A DNA stretch of 64,000 nucleotides from Plantago ovata (Eukaryota > Streptophyta > Magnoliopsida > Lamiales > Plantaginaceae): the NCBI GenBank assembly GCA_028274465.1, contig CM051456.1, positions 77,796,753-77,860,752 on the forward strand, read 5' to 3'. Positions 11,902 to 24,700 of this stretch are shown here, piece after piece (position 1 is the first letter of the stretch; each line of letters begins with the position of its first letter). A program made the position numbers and the translations under genes. Below the pieces are notes generated by a model, which saw only the letters and a program-made list of their open reading frames with translations, was not told the origin of the DNA and made no database searches.

Positions 11902-14900
11902 TTAGTATTGAGGTAATTCAATCAATCCAAGGTTATACCTTAGCATTGCGAATCTATTATCTGGTAGGGGCTTGGTAAAGATGGCAGCAAGTTGATCATC
12001 GGTACCTACTTTCATAACCTCAATGTCTCCTTTTTCCACATGATCTCTAATGAAATGATGTCTAATATCAATGTGCTTTGTCCTTAAGTGGAACTTAGGA
12101 TTTTGCGTGATAGCAATAGCACTTGTATTATCACAAAAGATTGGTGTTTTCTTTGCAGAAATACCATAATCTCTTAATTGTTGCTGAATCCATAGGATTT
12201 GAGCTGTGCAACAACCAGCCGCAATGTACTCAGATTCAGTAGATGAATTGGCAACACAGGTTTGCTTCTTGCTGAACCATGATATTAATCTAGTACCTAG
12301 AAACTGATAAGTTCCAGAAGTACTTTTTCTATCAAGAGTTGATCCTCCATGATCAGCATCAGAATAACCAACCAATTCAAGTCCAGAATCTTTAGGATAC
12401 CATAATCCAACATTGACTGTACCTTTGACATATTTCAGTATCTTAAGTGCCTTTTTGTAGTGTGATTCTCTAGGATCAGATTGGAATCTTGCACACACAC
12501 AAACAACATACTGAATGTCAGGTCTACTTGTTGTTAAATACAACAAGGAACCAATGAGCTTCCTATACTTGTGTTCTTCAACACATTTATCTTCTTTAGT
12601 ATAGCCCAATTTGGTACCAACATTCATAGGGTTCTTTTCAGGTTTTTCTTCCTCTTTAATCCTAAACTTTATGAGCATTTCCTTCGCATACTTTGCTTGA
12701 TTTATGAATATTCCATCCTTGAGTTGCTTGACTTGCAATCCTAGGAAATAATTCAATTTACCCATCATACTCATTTCAAATTTGTTTGTCATGAGTTTGG
12801 CAAAATCATCACAAAGTTGCTTGTCCTTAGATCCAAATGTTATGTCATCCACATAAATCTGAACTAAGAGTATTTTACCATCATGGTTCATGGTAAACAA
12901 AGTTTTGTCAACTTCACCTTTTTTGAAACCATTATCCAGCAAGAACTTAGCTAAGGTATCATACCAAGCTCTTGGTGCTTGTTTCAAGTAGACTTCTTCA
13001 GCAAGTTCACCATTTAAGAATGCACTTTTAACATCCATTTGATAAACAATGAAGTCATTGTGAGCAGCAAAGGCCAAGAAAAGTCTAATTGCATCCAATC
13101 TTGCAACTGGTGCATAAGACTCATCATAGTCCAATCCTTCAGTCTGACAGTAACCTTGAGCAACTAAACGTGCTTTGTTCATTGTTACTTCACCAGACTC
13201 ACTCAGCTTGTTTCTGAACACCCACTGTGTACCAATAGCTTTCTTGCCTTCCGCAAGGGGTACAAATTTCCAGACTTTGTTCCTTTCAAATTGATCCAGT
13301 TCTTCTTGCATTGCCTTGATCCATTCAGAATGCTTTAAAGCTTTTTCTATGGTCTTGGGTTCAATTTCTGAAACAAAGGAAGAGAACAAAGCTTCTACTT
13401 CTACGACATTTGCTTCTTCAGCAAGTCCATGAGTAGCAGGTACTTTGGATCTAGTCACTTGGCATTTGTCAATATCACCAATCATATCCGTAGAGGGATG
13501 ATCTCTAATCCATTTATTAACAGGTTTTCTACTCTTTGGATCTGGATAAGTTTGCTCATAAGCATGAGACTCTTCAGCATGTACTTGCTCAGTACTACTG
13601 GTATTTTGTTGTGTCTATGCTGAGATCGGTTCATCAGCAACCGCTTGTTCAGCATTGCTAGATTGTGGTAACTCATCAGCAGGCACAGGAAGTTGCATAG
13701 TTTCAGCAACATCCGGAGCAACTGCGTCTTTTGCTGGAAATTCTTTGTCATGAACTATATTTATCTTGTCATGACTTGGGGGAGGAGAGTCATTGTCAGA
13801 ATCACCATTTAGTTCAATTGACTTGATTTGCCTAGCATCAGATTCAGTTCTTTGCTCGTGTATGAGTAATTTCTTCATACAATCTAATATCTCTTCTTCA
13901 GCAGGCACTCCTTGTGACTTTTCGTAGAATACAACATGCACTGATTCTTCAATCTTTTGTGACTTTTTGTTGTAAACTCTATAAGCTTTACTATGCAAGG
14001 AGTAACCAAGAAATATCGCTTCGTCTTCCTTTGGTTGAAATGTTCTTAGGTATTCTCTACCATTGTTAAGAACAAAACACTTACAACCAAATACTCTTAG
14101 ATGGGTGATGTTAGGAGGTCTTCCAACAAATAACCCATAAGGAGTTTTGTTGTATTCCTTAGTAATCAGACATCTGTTTTGAGTATAACAGGTGGTATTG
14201 ATCGCTTCAACCCAGTAAGCTTCACTTATTTCAGTGTCAGCAAGCATTGTTCTTGCAGCTTCTTTTAGTGCGACTCTTCCTTTCAGCAACACCGTTTTGT
14301 TGTGGTGTCCTTACTGAGGATAATTGATGTTGTATGCCTTTTGAAGTGCAATACTCAGTTATGTACTGGTTTACAAACTCAGTACCATGGTTTGTTCTTA
14401 TGACTTTTACCTTGTCATTTTTCATGACTTCAAGCTTATTCAGCAAATTAGATATTTCAGTCCTTGTTTCAGACTTGTGCTTGATAAATACTACCCAAGT
14501 GAATCTTGAATAGTCATCTACCACCACCAGACCATACTTCTTACCAGCATAGCTTGTCGAAGAAGATTCAAACAAGTCCATGTGCAAGAGTTGTAAAGTT
14601 TTTGTAGTTGACGGTACTGCCTTGTTCTTAAAAGAAGATTTGGTTTGCTTTCCTTGCTGACATGCATTGCAAACACCATCCTTCTTGAAAGTAACCTTAG
14701 GTAATCCAACTACAAGTGCCTTTTTAGACAACTTATTCAGCATCTTGAAGTTTAGGTGACTTGTTCGTTTATGCCATAACCATGCTTTTTCAGCAAGGCA
14801 ATCGTGATCTGAGACAAGGCATTTTTCAACGATTGCTGAAGACCAATCTACTGTGTACAAACCTCCGGATCTTCTAGCAACCATAATAATCTTCTTTGTC

Positions 14901-15463
14901 TCAAAGTCTATAAGTTTACATTCATGACTTTTGATTTTGATGAAGTATCCTTTATCAGCGAATTGACTCATGATGAAAAGGTTAAACTTAAGATTTTTGA
15001 CATAAAGAACTCCCGAAATGGTAATGCATCCTAACTTCACGTCACCATAACCTTTTGTAGAACCAAAGCCTCCACCAGCAAACCTTATTGTTGGACCTTT
15101 AGACCATCGTCTATAGTTTATAAGGTTATTCTTGTTGCCCGTCATGTGCTTTCCACAACCATTGTCAAAGTGCCAGATTGCATTGTTTGTCTCCGTGGCT
15201 GAAGTCTGCACAATCAAGAGCAAACAAGTTAATTATCCAATATTGGATGTCCATTAACATGTTCAAGAATGCGTCCAGTGGAAACCCAAGTCCTAAGTTT
15301 TTCAACTTTGACTTGTTTTCTACTTGCTGAGGAACTAGGAGGTTTTGAGCCGAAAGACTTTTGATTCGTGCTGATCAAATCCACTTTCTGATGTGGTGTC
15401 TTGCTCGGTTGACCTTTTTCTGAACATACTTTTCAGTAAGTTCTTTTCTAGCAAGGTTCCTTC
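11902..15463 (-). pseudogene. gag end and pol region of Sirevirus A
   Basis: On the minus strand this holds the end of gag, the GAG-pre-integrase zinc-binding region (WHKRTSHLNF ... CNACQQGK), the integrase core (MDLFESSSTSYAGKKYGL), copia reverse transcriptase ([17 protein letters not shown]) and RNase H ending near [16 protein letters not shown]-like sequence. The domain order is that of Ty1/copia. It is broken at a few points. Confidence 0.85.
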
Positions 15464-18400
15464 ATATCTTGACACTGCAAAGTGTGAGATGTTGATGCAA
15501 TGGGGAGGTTTTGCAAAAGAAAAGTACGTTAGGTACTTTTATGAACAAGATCTCGATGACGAAAATGAAGAGGCGCTTAAACTTATCAAGCAGCAAGGCG
15601 TAATGAACTTTATCTCTGCTTGCACTAAGCAAGTGAGCATGATTGATACAATGTAATTCTACAACAATGCAGAAATCCAGTCCCTTACTGATAGTAAAGG
15701 AGTCACTGAAAAAGTGATCTTTACTACAGTTCAGAACATGCAAATCGTCCTGAAATGGACTGATTTAGCGGAGATATTTCAGATTCCAACCACTTGAACT
15801 GAAGATGATGTCACTGCCACTGACGAAGAAATTGAAGCTTTCTACAGTGACGTCAGAAATGAGAAAATGAAGAAAGGCGAGATTGCTCCCGTGACTTGGA
15901 CAAAGCACGTTAAGAGAAAGCATCTTTGCCATTCACTTGGTCTAGTAGCTCTGCTACTAATAAAAGTTCTTAACTCCCAAGTTGGAGGAATTGACCAAGT
16001 AGGCCTGAGAAGATGGCCATTGCTGATGCATATCCATGAAAATAAAATGGAACTTAACTGGGCTAAGTACATTTTCAACAGGCTTGTTGATTGTGTTACT
16101 AAGTTTAAGGTAAAGGTAGAAGACAACAAGGACTCACCTTCCTTTCCAGTTATTTATGGAATCAAGATATGCTACATCCTTGAACATTTCAGGATTCAGC
16201 TAAGAAACCCATTGCCAATCAAGAAATCTGTGTGCAATGTGGGAAGATCATTCTACAAGCAGAATGTACCTAAGACTGTTGGAAAGAAAACTAAGAAGAC
16301 AACAACTGCAAATGTTGTCAGCACAAGCCAGCAAGAAAGGTATACAACAGCTGCAGATGTTACCACTCAGCAACTTAGAGATGAAACTGTTGTTGATGGT
16401 GGTAACACAAAAGAAACTGCTGTAGAAAATCAACAAGGTACGTGTACAAGAGCCGTTGCTGAAAATGCATCTATAGATGACTCTGGGAAACTGGAGAAAT
16501 CTAACAAGAAAAAGAGGAAAGCTGATGATGACACTCAGACTGCAGCGTCATCAGCAAACCCCGTACCTAAGAGGAAACGGACCAGCAACAAAAGAATGAA
16601 AACACTGGCCCGCAAGTCAGTCCCTGCTGTCCGAGACCTCTCAGACAATTCCCAGACAAATGCTGAAATGCATTTGCCAGTAGATGTTGCTGAGGTGATT
16701 ACTGAAACCTATGTCAGCAATGTTGAAGTGTTTGCGGAAGCCTTCAACAATCAACTTAACGTTGATACTTCTACTGTGAATAGACCACAAGGCAGTGGAA
16801 TGAAATTCTTGCCCAAGTCCCAGATATCTACATTGTAGATAATTTAGATGATCCAACTATGGAACCAGTAAGTGACATTGCTGCTGATCTGCAAAAAGCG
16901 GCACTTGCTGATGCTGCTGAAAAGATGGTTGCTGAACAAGCAACTCATCAAGTTGTTGAAACCCCGCTTGCTGAAGGACCAGTTGCTGAGACAGCAATGG
17001 TTCCAGTTCTAGAAGTTGCTGAAACACAAGAAGCATTATTCAACGATGCATCTCGTGATGCTGAGAATACTGGCCCAAGTTCACCCAAGACAGCAATTGA
17101 TAAAGTCCAGCTTGTACTGGAAGAATTAAGCAAACAAATGGAGTTGGAGATTGAAGAATCATCCAATAAATCAATTGATATCTTCATGACAAGCAGTGAG
17201 CTCAAGGGTCAAGATGCTTCTGCTCAACTTGTCATTTCAGAGACAAGGGAGATTGCTGAAACCGCACAGCTTTCTCAAATAGAGAAAAACCAGAAGTCTG
17301 CTGAAGAAACAGTCCAAGAAGCTGAAGAAACTGTTAATGCTGAAAGGACTGAGCCACAACCTGTCCTTCTTCAGTAGGTGGTTAATTCAACCATTAGTAA
17401 AACTTCAATTTCTGAAACTTATTCTTTTGCTAATATAATACTATCTCTCCAGACTTCTCAAGATGCAAGTCAGATGGTTGCTGAAGCCTCTGCACCAGAA
17501 CCAACACTCCCTGCTCAGCAGGTAGTTAATGATTTTGGTAGTAAAACTAAGTTTGACAACTTAGTACTTGTGTCTAACTCTAATTTATTTCAGGATGAAC
17601 AAATGGAGGATGCTACTCAAGCTCCTCATGGAATAGAAATTGTACTACATGAGCTTGCTGACTCTCAGCAGGTAAATCATGTTTCAGATATGAACTCTAA
17701 AACAATTCTCCAAACCATTCCTGATCTAAATAACGTTCTTTTTCAGGCTCAAAAGGAGACCACTGAAGTGGTACTCATCACTGAAGATCATCAAGTAAGT
17801 TCTGAAGAACTGTACTTGAACTTCAAAAGGACAACTTTGTCAAGAGTTGCTAAGTCCGTCAGCAACTGGCAAAGGTACAGGCGAATGGATTTCTCTGATC
17901 TTCACCTTCATCTCTCAAACGAGAAAAATAGATCTTCTCTGTTGAAGCTCGAAACATTTGTCCACTCCATCCTTCCTGAAGAAATGTCATATTCTCAGCA
18001 AATGAGCTCGAATCTGATTGCTCAAATCAGAGAGAATATGAAGGCAAAATTCAAGAGTGCCTCTCCATCTGAACAAGCTGTGATGATCAAAGGTTCATTT
18101 GTACCTGTGGTGGCTGATCCCCACAAAATCAATGAGGAAGAGGAAGTGACAAGTGTTGCTTTGTATAAGCATGTTGAGCTAGTCATTCTGACAGACGATG
18201 ATGAAGAAGAAGAAGATGAGAACATTCCCATTGATCCCAGTGATGATGAAGGGAAAGATTCCAAGGAGAAGAAAGACGATGATGATGACAATCAAGGTCC
18301 AAATCCTGATGCTGGAGGAGTAAAGTTGACAGTTGCTGAAAATGCTCAACCCGAAAATCAGCAAGCTGAACAACAACAACCTCAGCAGGAATCTCAACCT

Positions 18401-19998
18401 CCTCCTGCTGCTGCTGAAAATCAAGCACCTGAGCAAGGTGCTGATACTGAAGAGGAATATGCCAGAAAAAGGGCTGCCTTGAAAAATGGCAAAAGTCCAG
18501 TTTCTGATGCCAAGGTTACTGAAGAAAACCTTGATGATGAAGAACAAGATGAAGATTACCAACGCGCTCTCCAGAACAGTCTCTTGATCCATGCAAGGCA
18601 TACGCAGGATCTAGAAATTGGTCAATCTTCAGGAGTAAGATCAAAGGAAGTCCCCTCCCTTTCATTTACTACTGGCGAAACTCCAGTAATTGAGTCTCAT
18701 ACTCAATTAAAACTAACTACTGGCGAAACTCCAGTTATTGAGTCACAAGCGTTGCCTTCAGCAACTACTCAAGAAAAACTAACTACTGGTGAAACTCCAG
18801 TTGTTGAGTCTGAAGTGTTGCCATCAGCAACCACTCAACCAAAAGGAAGTGAAGCTACTGATAAAGGTTCTAAAGTTGCTCAACTTGATGAATCTGAGGA
18901 TGATGACGACTTGTCAGAAAATGAGGATGAACAATCCAAGCGAAACCCAAAAGTTGTTCAGATTCCTCCTCCCGATTACATCAATGATTTAGACAATGGT
19001 CTAAGAGCAGAATTGCTGATGCGTGATGATCAGTTTGCTTCCGAACTTAAGGTTCATTCCTTGACACCACATTTAGTGCTGTTCCCAAGAGTTGAGGAGT
19101 TTACTCCCAAAATTCTAGCACTAAAGGAAGTCCATGATGCCTGCAGAGCTGAAGATGAGGCATTGCTTGCTGAGAGCCCACTTGACATTGGAAAGATTTT
19201 GGCTACAGTGCTGAGACGCACTACAACTTTGACAATAGCTCAGAAAGACATCAGTCTTTATCACAAGAGCTATGAAGAAGATGTAAGTCAAGCGCTCAAG
19301 CTTGCAAAGAATGCTCTAGTGAAGGCTCAGACTTTCATGGATGAGAAGGCCGCAACAGAGAAAAGACATGAAGAGAACATGATGAAAATTCACAGAGAGT
19401 TGTCAAAAATGACTTCTGACCAACAACAAATCATCATGAAATATAACAGCTTAAGCACTCTTGCTGAAAATTGCAATGAGTTTTACTCTCTGCACATCAC
19501 TCCGATGTTGCAATCCATGTCTAAGGGGGAAAAGAAGAGTACCTGAAAAAGAAACCAATCCCCTCCTCCTGTTGTTGATGTGCCACTGCCCATAGAACCA
19601 CTTGCTGAAAGAGAGCAAAGTTCTAAAAGGCAAGCAGAATCTGAGTTGAATTCAGCAAGTACCAAAAAGAGAAAAAACACTGCTGAAACTCAAGATTTTT
19701 GCCATACTGAAAGTCATCACAATCTGAATGAAGATGATGAAGATGATGACAATCAAACAATAGCTCAAGCCATAAGAGATGGACCCTTAACAGCCTTGAC
19801 TCCGTCTGGCCACTCAAAGCATTTTTCGTCTGACTCTTCAGCAAGAGATCAAGACAATGCTAAGACAAGAAGAAGAAGGCAAAGACAGGAAGAAAAGAGG
19901 CTGGCCAGCATTGCTATTGGCTCCGGCATTGAATACACAAAGACCAGCAATGAAGAAACCACTCAGAATGTAATCAGAAACATTCATGGTTGCTGGAT
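15464..19998 (+). mobile_element. Sirevirus fragment B: extra coding region only
   Basis: The sequence matches the extra coding region of element C from just inside its start (YLDTAKCEMLMQWGGFAKEK) to close to its end (GIEYTKTSNEETTQNVIRN). It shows the same features: a conserved N-terminal part, a KKKRKADDD basic cluster, AET-rich repeats, an acidic run DDDEEEEDENIP, three copies of TTGETPVIE or close variants, and a probable coiled coil near 19300-19480. On the left it meets fragment A head to head. On the right it is cut by an LTR starting at 19999. Three short intron-like segments lie at 17378-17746. It is a fossil with a few breaks, and its age cannot be judged without LTRs. Confidence 0.8.
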
Positions 19999-21598
19999 TG
20001 TTAGGAAACTTGTAATTTTGATGAGCAATTAACCATGCTAAATTAAGGAAAGTCCAGTAACTAGTACTCTTAAGGTCCATAGGAATTTAGAATTTTAAGG
20101 ACATTGTAAAAGAGAAACGTTTGCTGTGACTTAGTATAGGTGCTAGATAAGTTATTTCTTTTGCGTATGATGTATTTTATTTTCTGAAAAGAAAATAACT
20201 TATTGATGCTGAAGCTTATGATGTATCTTATTTTCTGAAAAGAGAATAACATATTGAAGCATTTAGAAACTGCTCAGAATCTTGAAGACTTTTGAAGATC
20301 TGAAGACTTGAAGAAATCGAAGATCTGAAGACTAGAAGATTGCTGAAGACTGGCATCTACAAAGGCACGCATTGCTCAGAAAGTGGAAATTTCAGCAACA
20401 GCATTGCATAAGTGAAAATCTGAAAGACAGAGTAGGTTGTGCTTGCTGAAACTGAGACTAACCACTTGCTGATGAAACATATGTGACCCCTTGCTGAAAG
20501 TACTTGAATTTGCGCTCCAATGTTACTGTTTGTATTCTATTCAAATATGCATTAAATGCAAAGCTTACACGCGAAGGACATGAAGACTAGAAGACAAACA
20601 AAGACGCTGATGAAAGTACAAAAGCAAGATAGTGACATGTTAAGGAACAAAAGCCTTAAGATTTGAAATTCAAACGGCTCCTTACTTGCACTATAAATAG
20701 AGGTCATCCGGCAAAGAGTTGAAGTGTGTCAACAACGTGATCAAACTCTCACTTGTGCTAAAAACTCACATACCTTCAAACTCTCTACATCTGCCATTGA
20801 TCCGTTCCAAGACTTAAAGCTTGAAAAAGCTACTTGTGAAGAAGTAGAACAAACTCGGCTAAGAAATTAGTTAAGTGTTCTTTCTTTCGAACAAGAACAA
20901 GTCTTGACACCAGAAACAATCAAACTTGTCTACTGCAAAGTATTCAAAGTTGTGTTTCTTAGATTACTTATTGTAACTGAATAAGTTATAATTAAGTTAT
21001 CTCACCCCAAAACTCTCTAACTGAAAATACACCCTTTCAGGCGTGATATTCAGAGGGAACTTAATCGAGCATAGTTTTGCTGATTAAAAGTACCAAGTTT
21101 GGTGGAAAACAGGTTACGTTCTCTAGTTTAAGGTGGAGACAAAGCAAGTGTGCTTTGGTTTCTGTTGAATCGCTCTAGATAGGAGATTGTAAGGAACCTC
21201 AATCATATCTTAGTGGATTCAGTCCTAGAAAGGACAAAGTGGATTAGTTGAGAGATTACGCCACTCTCAGATACCACTATAAAGTGTTTGTGTGATTTAC
21301 TTACTGTACTTAGCTTTCAGCAATTCATATCTGTCTGTACGCAGTCACTCACATCACTTGCTGAAACCTTTACTTGCTGAAAAAGCACTTATTGTATCAA
21401 AGACTTCCGCTCTCTGATTTTAAGTATCAGCAAACCAAGCTACTGTAAAGTAACTTACGCTTGCTGAGAAAGTTAAGTATCAGCAAACTCATTACTGAAA
21501 AGTAATAAGTACTTGCTGCGAAAGTTTTAAACGACGAAAGTTTGAAAATACTATTCACCCCCCCTGTAGTCTTTTCTTGTTGTTTAGAGGGACCAACA
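19999..21598 (+). repeat. 5' LTR of Sirevirus D
   Basis: This is 1,600 bp, TGTTAGG...ACCAACA. A TATA box (TATAAATA) lies at 20692-20699. Near its 3' end are two 53-bp tandem units starting at 21421 and 21474, each TAAGTATCAGCAAAC...TTGCTG. The LTR is studded with TTGCTGA/TCAGCAA words. Confidence 0.88.
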
Positions 21599-21600
21599 AG

Positions 21601-21612
21601 TGGTATCAGAGC
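21601..21612 (+). other. Primer binding site, initiator tRNA-Met type
   Basis: TGGTATCAGAGC, two bases after the LTR end. It is complementary to the 3' end of plant initiator tRNA-Met, the standard primer of Ty1/copia elements. Confidence 0.9.
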
Positions 21613-21710
21613 TGGAGGTTCTTTAACCTTCTGCACTGAACCTAGATCCCCTTAGGTGCTTTCCGTAAATCACTCTCACTTGATCAGTTTGGTAGTGCTT
21701 TGCTGACAGG

Positions 21711-24700
21711 ATGTCTTTAGGAGATGCTCCCTTGCTGAAGCTGGAAAATTACGAGAAATGGCGAAACAACATGATGCTACATCTTGAGGCCATTAGTGAT
21801 GAGATGGTCACCGTCATTAATGATGGACCTATCAAGATCACTAAGATTGAAAGGACTTTCCCTCACAAGACCACTGAAGCTGGAAAGGAAACTATGCAAG
21901 GCGAACCATCAGATACGGTTGTGCCAAAACCAAGAGAGGAATGGACTTCTGACGAAGCTAAGAGATTCCGTCTTGATGGCCAAGCAAGAAATATCATCAT
22001 TCATCAACTCCGGATACCATACAGTGCAAACTGTGGGGTGCTAAGACTACAAAGGAGGCTTGGAAAATTGTTCAAGATCTTTGTGCTGGATCTGACAAGA
22101 CCAAGGAAAACAAACTTGAAGTACTTAAATTAAAGTTTCAAAACTTTAAGCAAGGTACAAACGAGTCACTGGAAGACTTGGATTTCAGATTCACAACTCT
22201 TGTTAGTGAAATGGCAGCCTTGGGTGTTGGAAACCTGTACTCAGATTCTGAGAAAGTGAAAACTATCATCAGAAGTCTTAATCAAGAATGGATCCACACT
22301 CTGAACTTCTATTATAATCAAGGAATGCCAGACATTACACCAACAGAGTTGTTCTCTCATCTTGCTACTGTCAATTATGAGACAAAGCAAAGAGAAAGTG
22401 TATTTGCTGAAAAATCGCAAAACATTGCTCTTGCTGCAAAGCCGTCATCTTCTGAAAAGAAGAATGATAAAGAGCCTGCTGATGAAAATGCTTTAGTTTT
22501 AAAAACATGAAGAAATTCATCAGTAAGGAACGTGAAAGGCGAAAAGCAAAAGAGAAGCTGAAAAAGCATCTTGGTAACAACTACCATAAGTACAAGAATG
22601 AGACTAGCTCGCTGAACAAGCAAGCTCAGCAAGCTACTTCATCAGAAGAACCAGCAGCTGGAAATGATCTAGGTTTTACTGCAAAAAGCCTGGACACTTC
22701 AAAGCTAATTGCCCTTTGCTGAAAGGCAAATCTGCTGAAAAGAAGAAGAAGTTCAAAAGAGCTTTTATTGCTGAAGAAAAGAAGAAGCTTCAAGCAAAAA
22801 TCGATGCATTGTGTATTGATACTAGCTCCGAAGACAGTGAGGATGAAAGTTCAGATACCGACGATGAAGAAGCCACTCTAGACGTGGAGATTGGAAAAGA
22901 AGTTTGTGGAATAGCTATGGAAGCTTATCCAGATGTGTCAAACTACGAATTCTGCCTCATGGCCGGTCAGGTAAACAACTCTACCTCTCACTCAGACTCA
23001 GAAAGTGAAGACGAGATTGACCTTGACAAGATTCAAGGAGAAATCGAAAGATTTGAGAAAACTCTCAGCAAACAGCAAGAGAAACTACAAATTGCTGAAA
23101 CTCTCACCAAGCAGACTACTGAAAAGTACGTCTTGCTGAAGGAAGAGACAGAAGAAAAGGATGCTGAAATAAGGCGTCTTAAGAAGTTGATTGCTGAGGC
23201 TGCAGAGAAAAATTCTCAAATGGCATTAGAATTGGAAGAATATCAGTCCTCAATTCTAAAGTTACTTGCTGAAATTCAAGAGATGAAAAAGATGAAAATC
23301 AATTTCAAATCCTATGTGGAAGCAAGTAATACGCTGACTGAACTAAACTCTTATTTGAGAGACCCATCTCAGAAAGAAGGTTTAGGAGCAACGTGCGAAG
23401 GTGACAACGTAGAAATCTTGAGAAAAGATAAATCACCTATCTCCTTTGTACGTGCTACTGATAGTAGTCTACCAGAAATCTATCAGTTTGGTCAAACTAA
23501 GGTTGCTGATACATGCAATCAAGTACCTATGACCATAAAGCCCGCTATTGCTACTCAAAGTAACAAGACTTTAAAAGGAAAACAGGTTGCTGAGAAGCAA
23601 CTGGAAAGAAGAAGAATGTTGTGAAGCATTCCGCCAAACAAGTTGCTGAAAAGCAAGTTGTTAACACTAAAGGCAAGATTACTAAAAGTAATCATAGTCC
23701 TTTGCTGACAAACCTGAATCAAGTAAGGTTGCTGAAGCTAAAGCTCAGCATTCTCCGAAAAGTGGACTAGGTTTCAAAACCAAGCAAAGTCAACTCTTTC
23801 ATGAGTATAAGCAAAGTCATCAAAGATACTTCAAAGAGATGAAGAAAATCAAGCCTAAGAGTTCTGAAAGACTCCCAATGCTAGGACTAGAAGGAACCTT
23901 GCTAGAAAAGAAATTACTGAAAAGTATGTTTAGCAAAAAGGTCAACAGAGCAAGACACCACATCAGAAAGTGGATTTGACCAGCACGAGTCAAAAGTCTT
24001 TCAGCTCAAAACCTCCTAGTTCCTCAGCAAGTAGAAAACAAGTCAAAGTTGAAAACTTAAGACTTGGGTTTCCACTGGACGCATTCTTGAACATGTTAAT
24101 GGGCATCCATCATTGGATAATTAACTTGTTTGCTCTTGATTGTGCAGACTTCAGCCACGGAGACAAACGATGCAATCTGGCACTTTGATAGTGGTTGTGG
24201 AAAGCACATGACGGGCAACAAGAATAACCTTATAAACTATAGACGGTGGTCTAAAGGTCCAACAATAAGGTTTGCTGGTGGAGGCTCCGGTTCTACAAAA
24301 GGCTATGGTGATGTGAAGTTAGCATGCATAACCATCACTGGAGTTCTTTATGTCAAAAATCTTAAGTTTAACCTTTTCAGCATGAGTCAGTTTGCTGACA
24401 AAGGATACTTCATCGAAATTAAAAGTGATGAATGTAAACTTGTAGATTTTGAGACTAAAAAGGTATAATGATTGCAAGAAGATCAGGAGGCTTGTACACC
24501 GTTGATTGGTCTTCAGCAAACGTTGAAAAATGCCTTGTCTCAGATCACGATTGCCTTGCTGAAAAAGCATGGTTATGGCATAAACGAACAAGTCATCTAA
24601 ACTTCAAGACGCTGAATAAGCTGTCTAAAAAGGCACTTGTAGTTGGATTACCTAGGGTTACTTTTAAGAAGGATGGTGTTTGCAATGCATGTCAGCAAGG

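Larger units (their letters stand above)
5175..15463 (-). mobile_element. Sirevirus-type copia fragment A
   Basis: Reading on the minus strand from 15463 leftwards, the order is the end of gag, pol (integrase before reverse transcriptase and RNase H, the copia order), a hairpin-rich spacer, and the extra coding region seen only in Sirevirus-like elements. Neither LTR of this copy is visible: the right side stops at a head-to-head junction with fragment B and the left side is interrupted by element G. Element N (8770-11397) is inserted in its spacer. It is clearly broken, with several breaks in coding parts. Sequence distance from copy C suggests an older insertion than C. Confidence 0.85.

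Noticed and set aside
18022-18291. Ser-rich frame on the minus strand of fragment B
   Set aside because: Mirror image of the acidic run (GAT/GAA codons) of the real frame on the plus strand. The same applies at 5340-5540 and 47560-47829.
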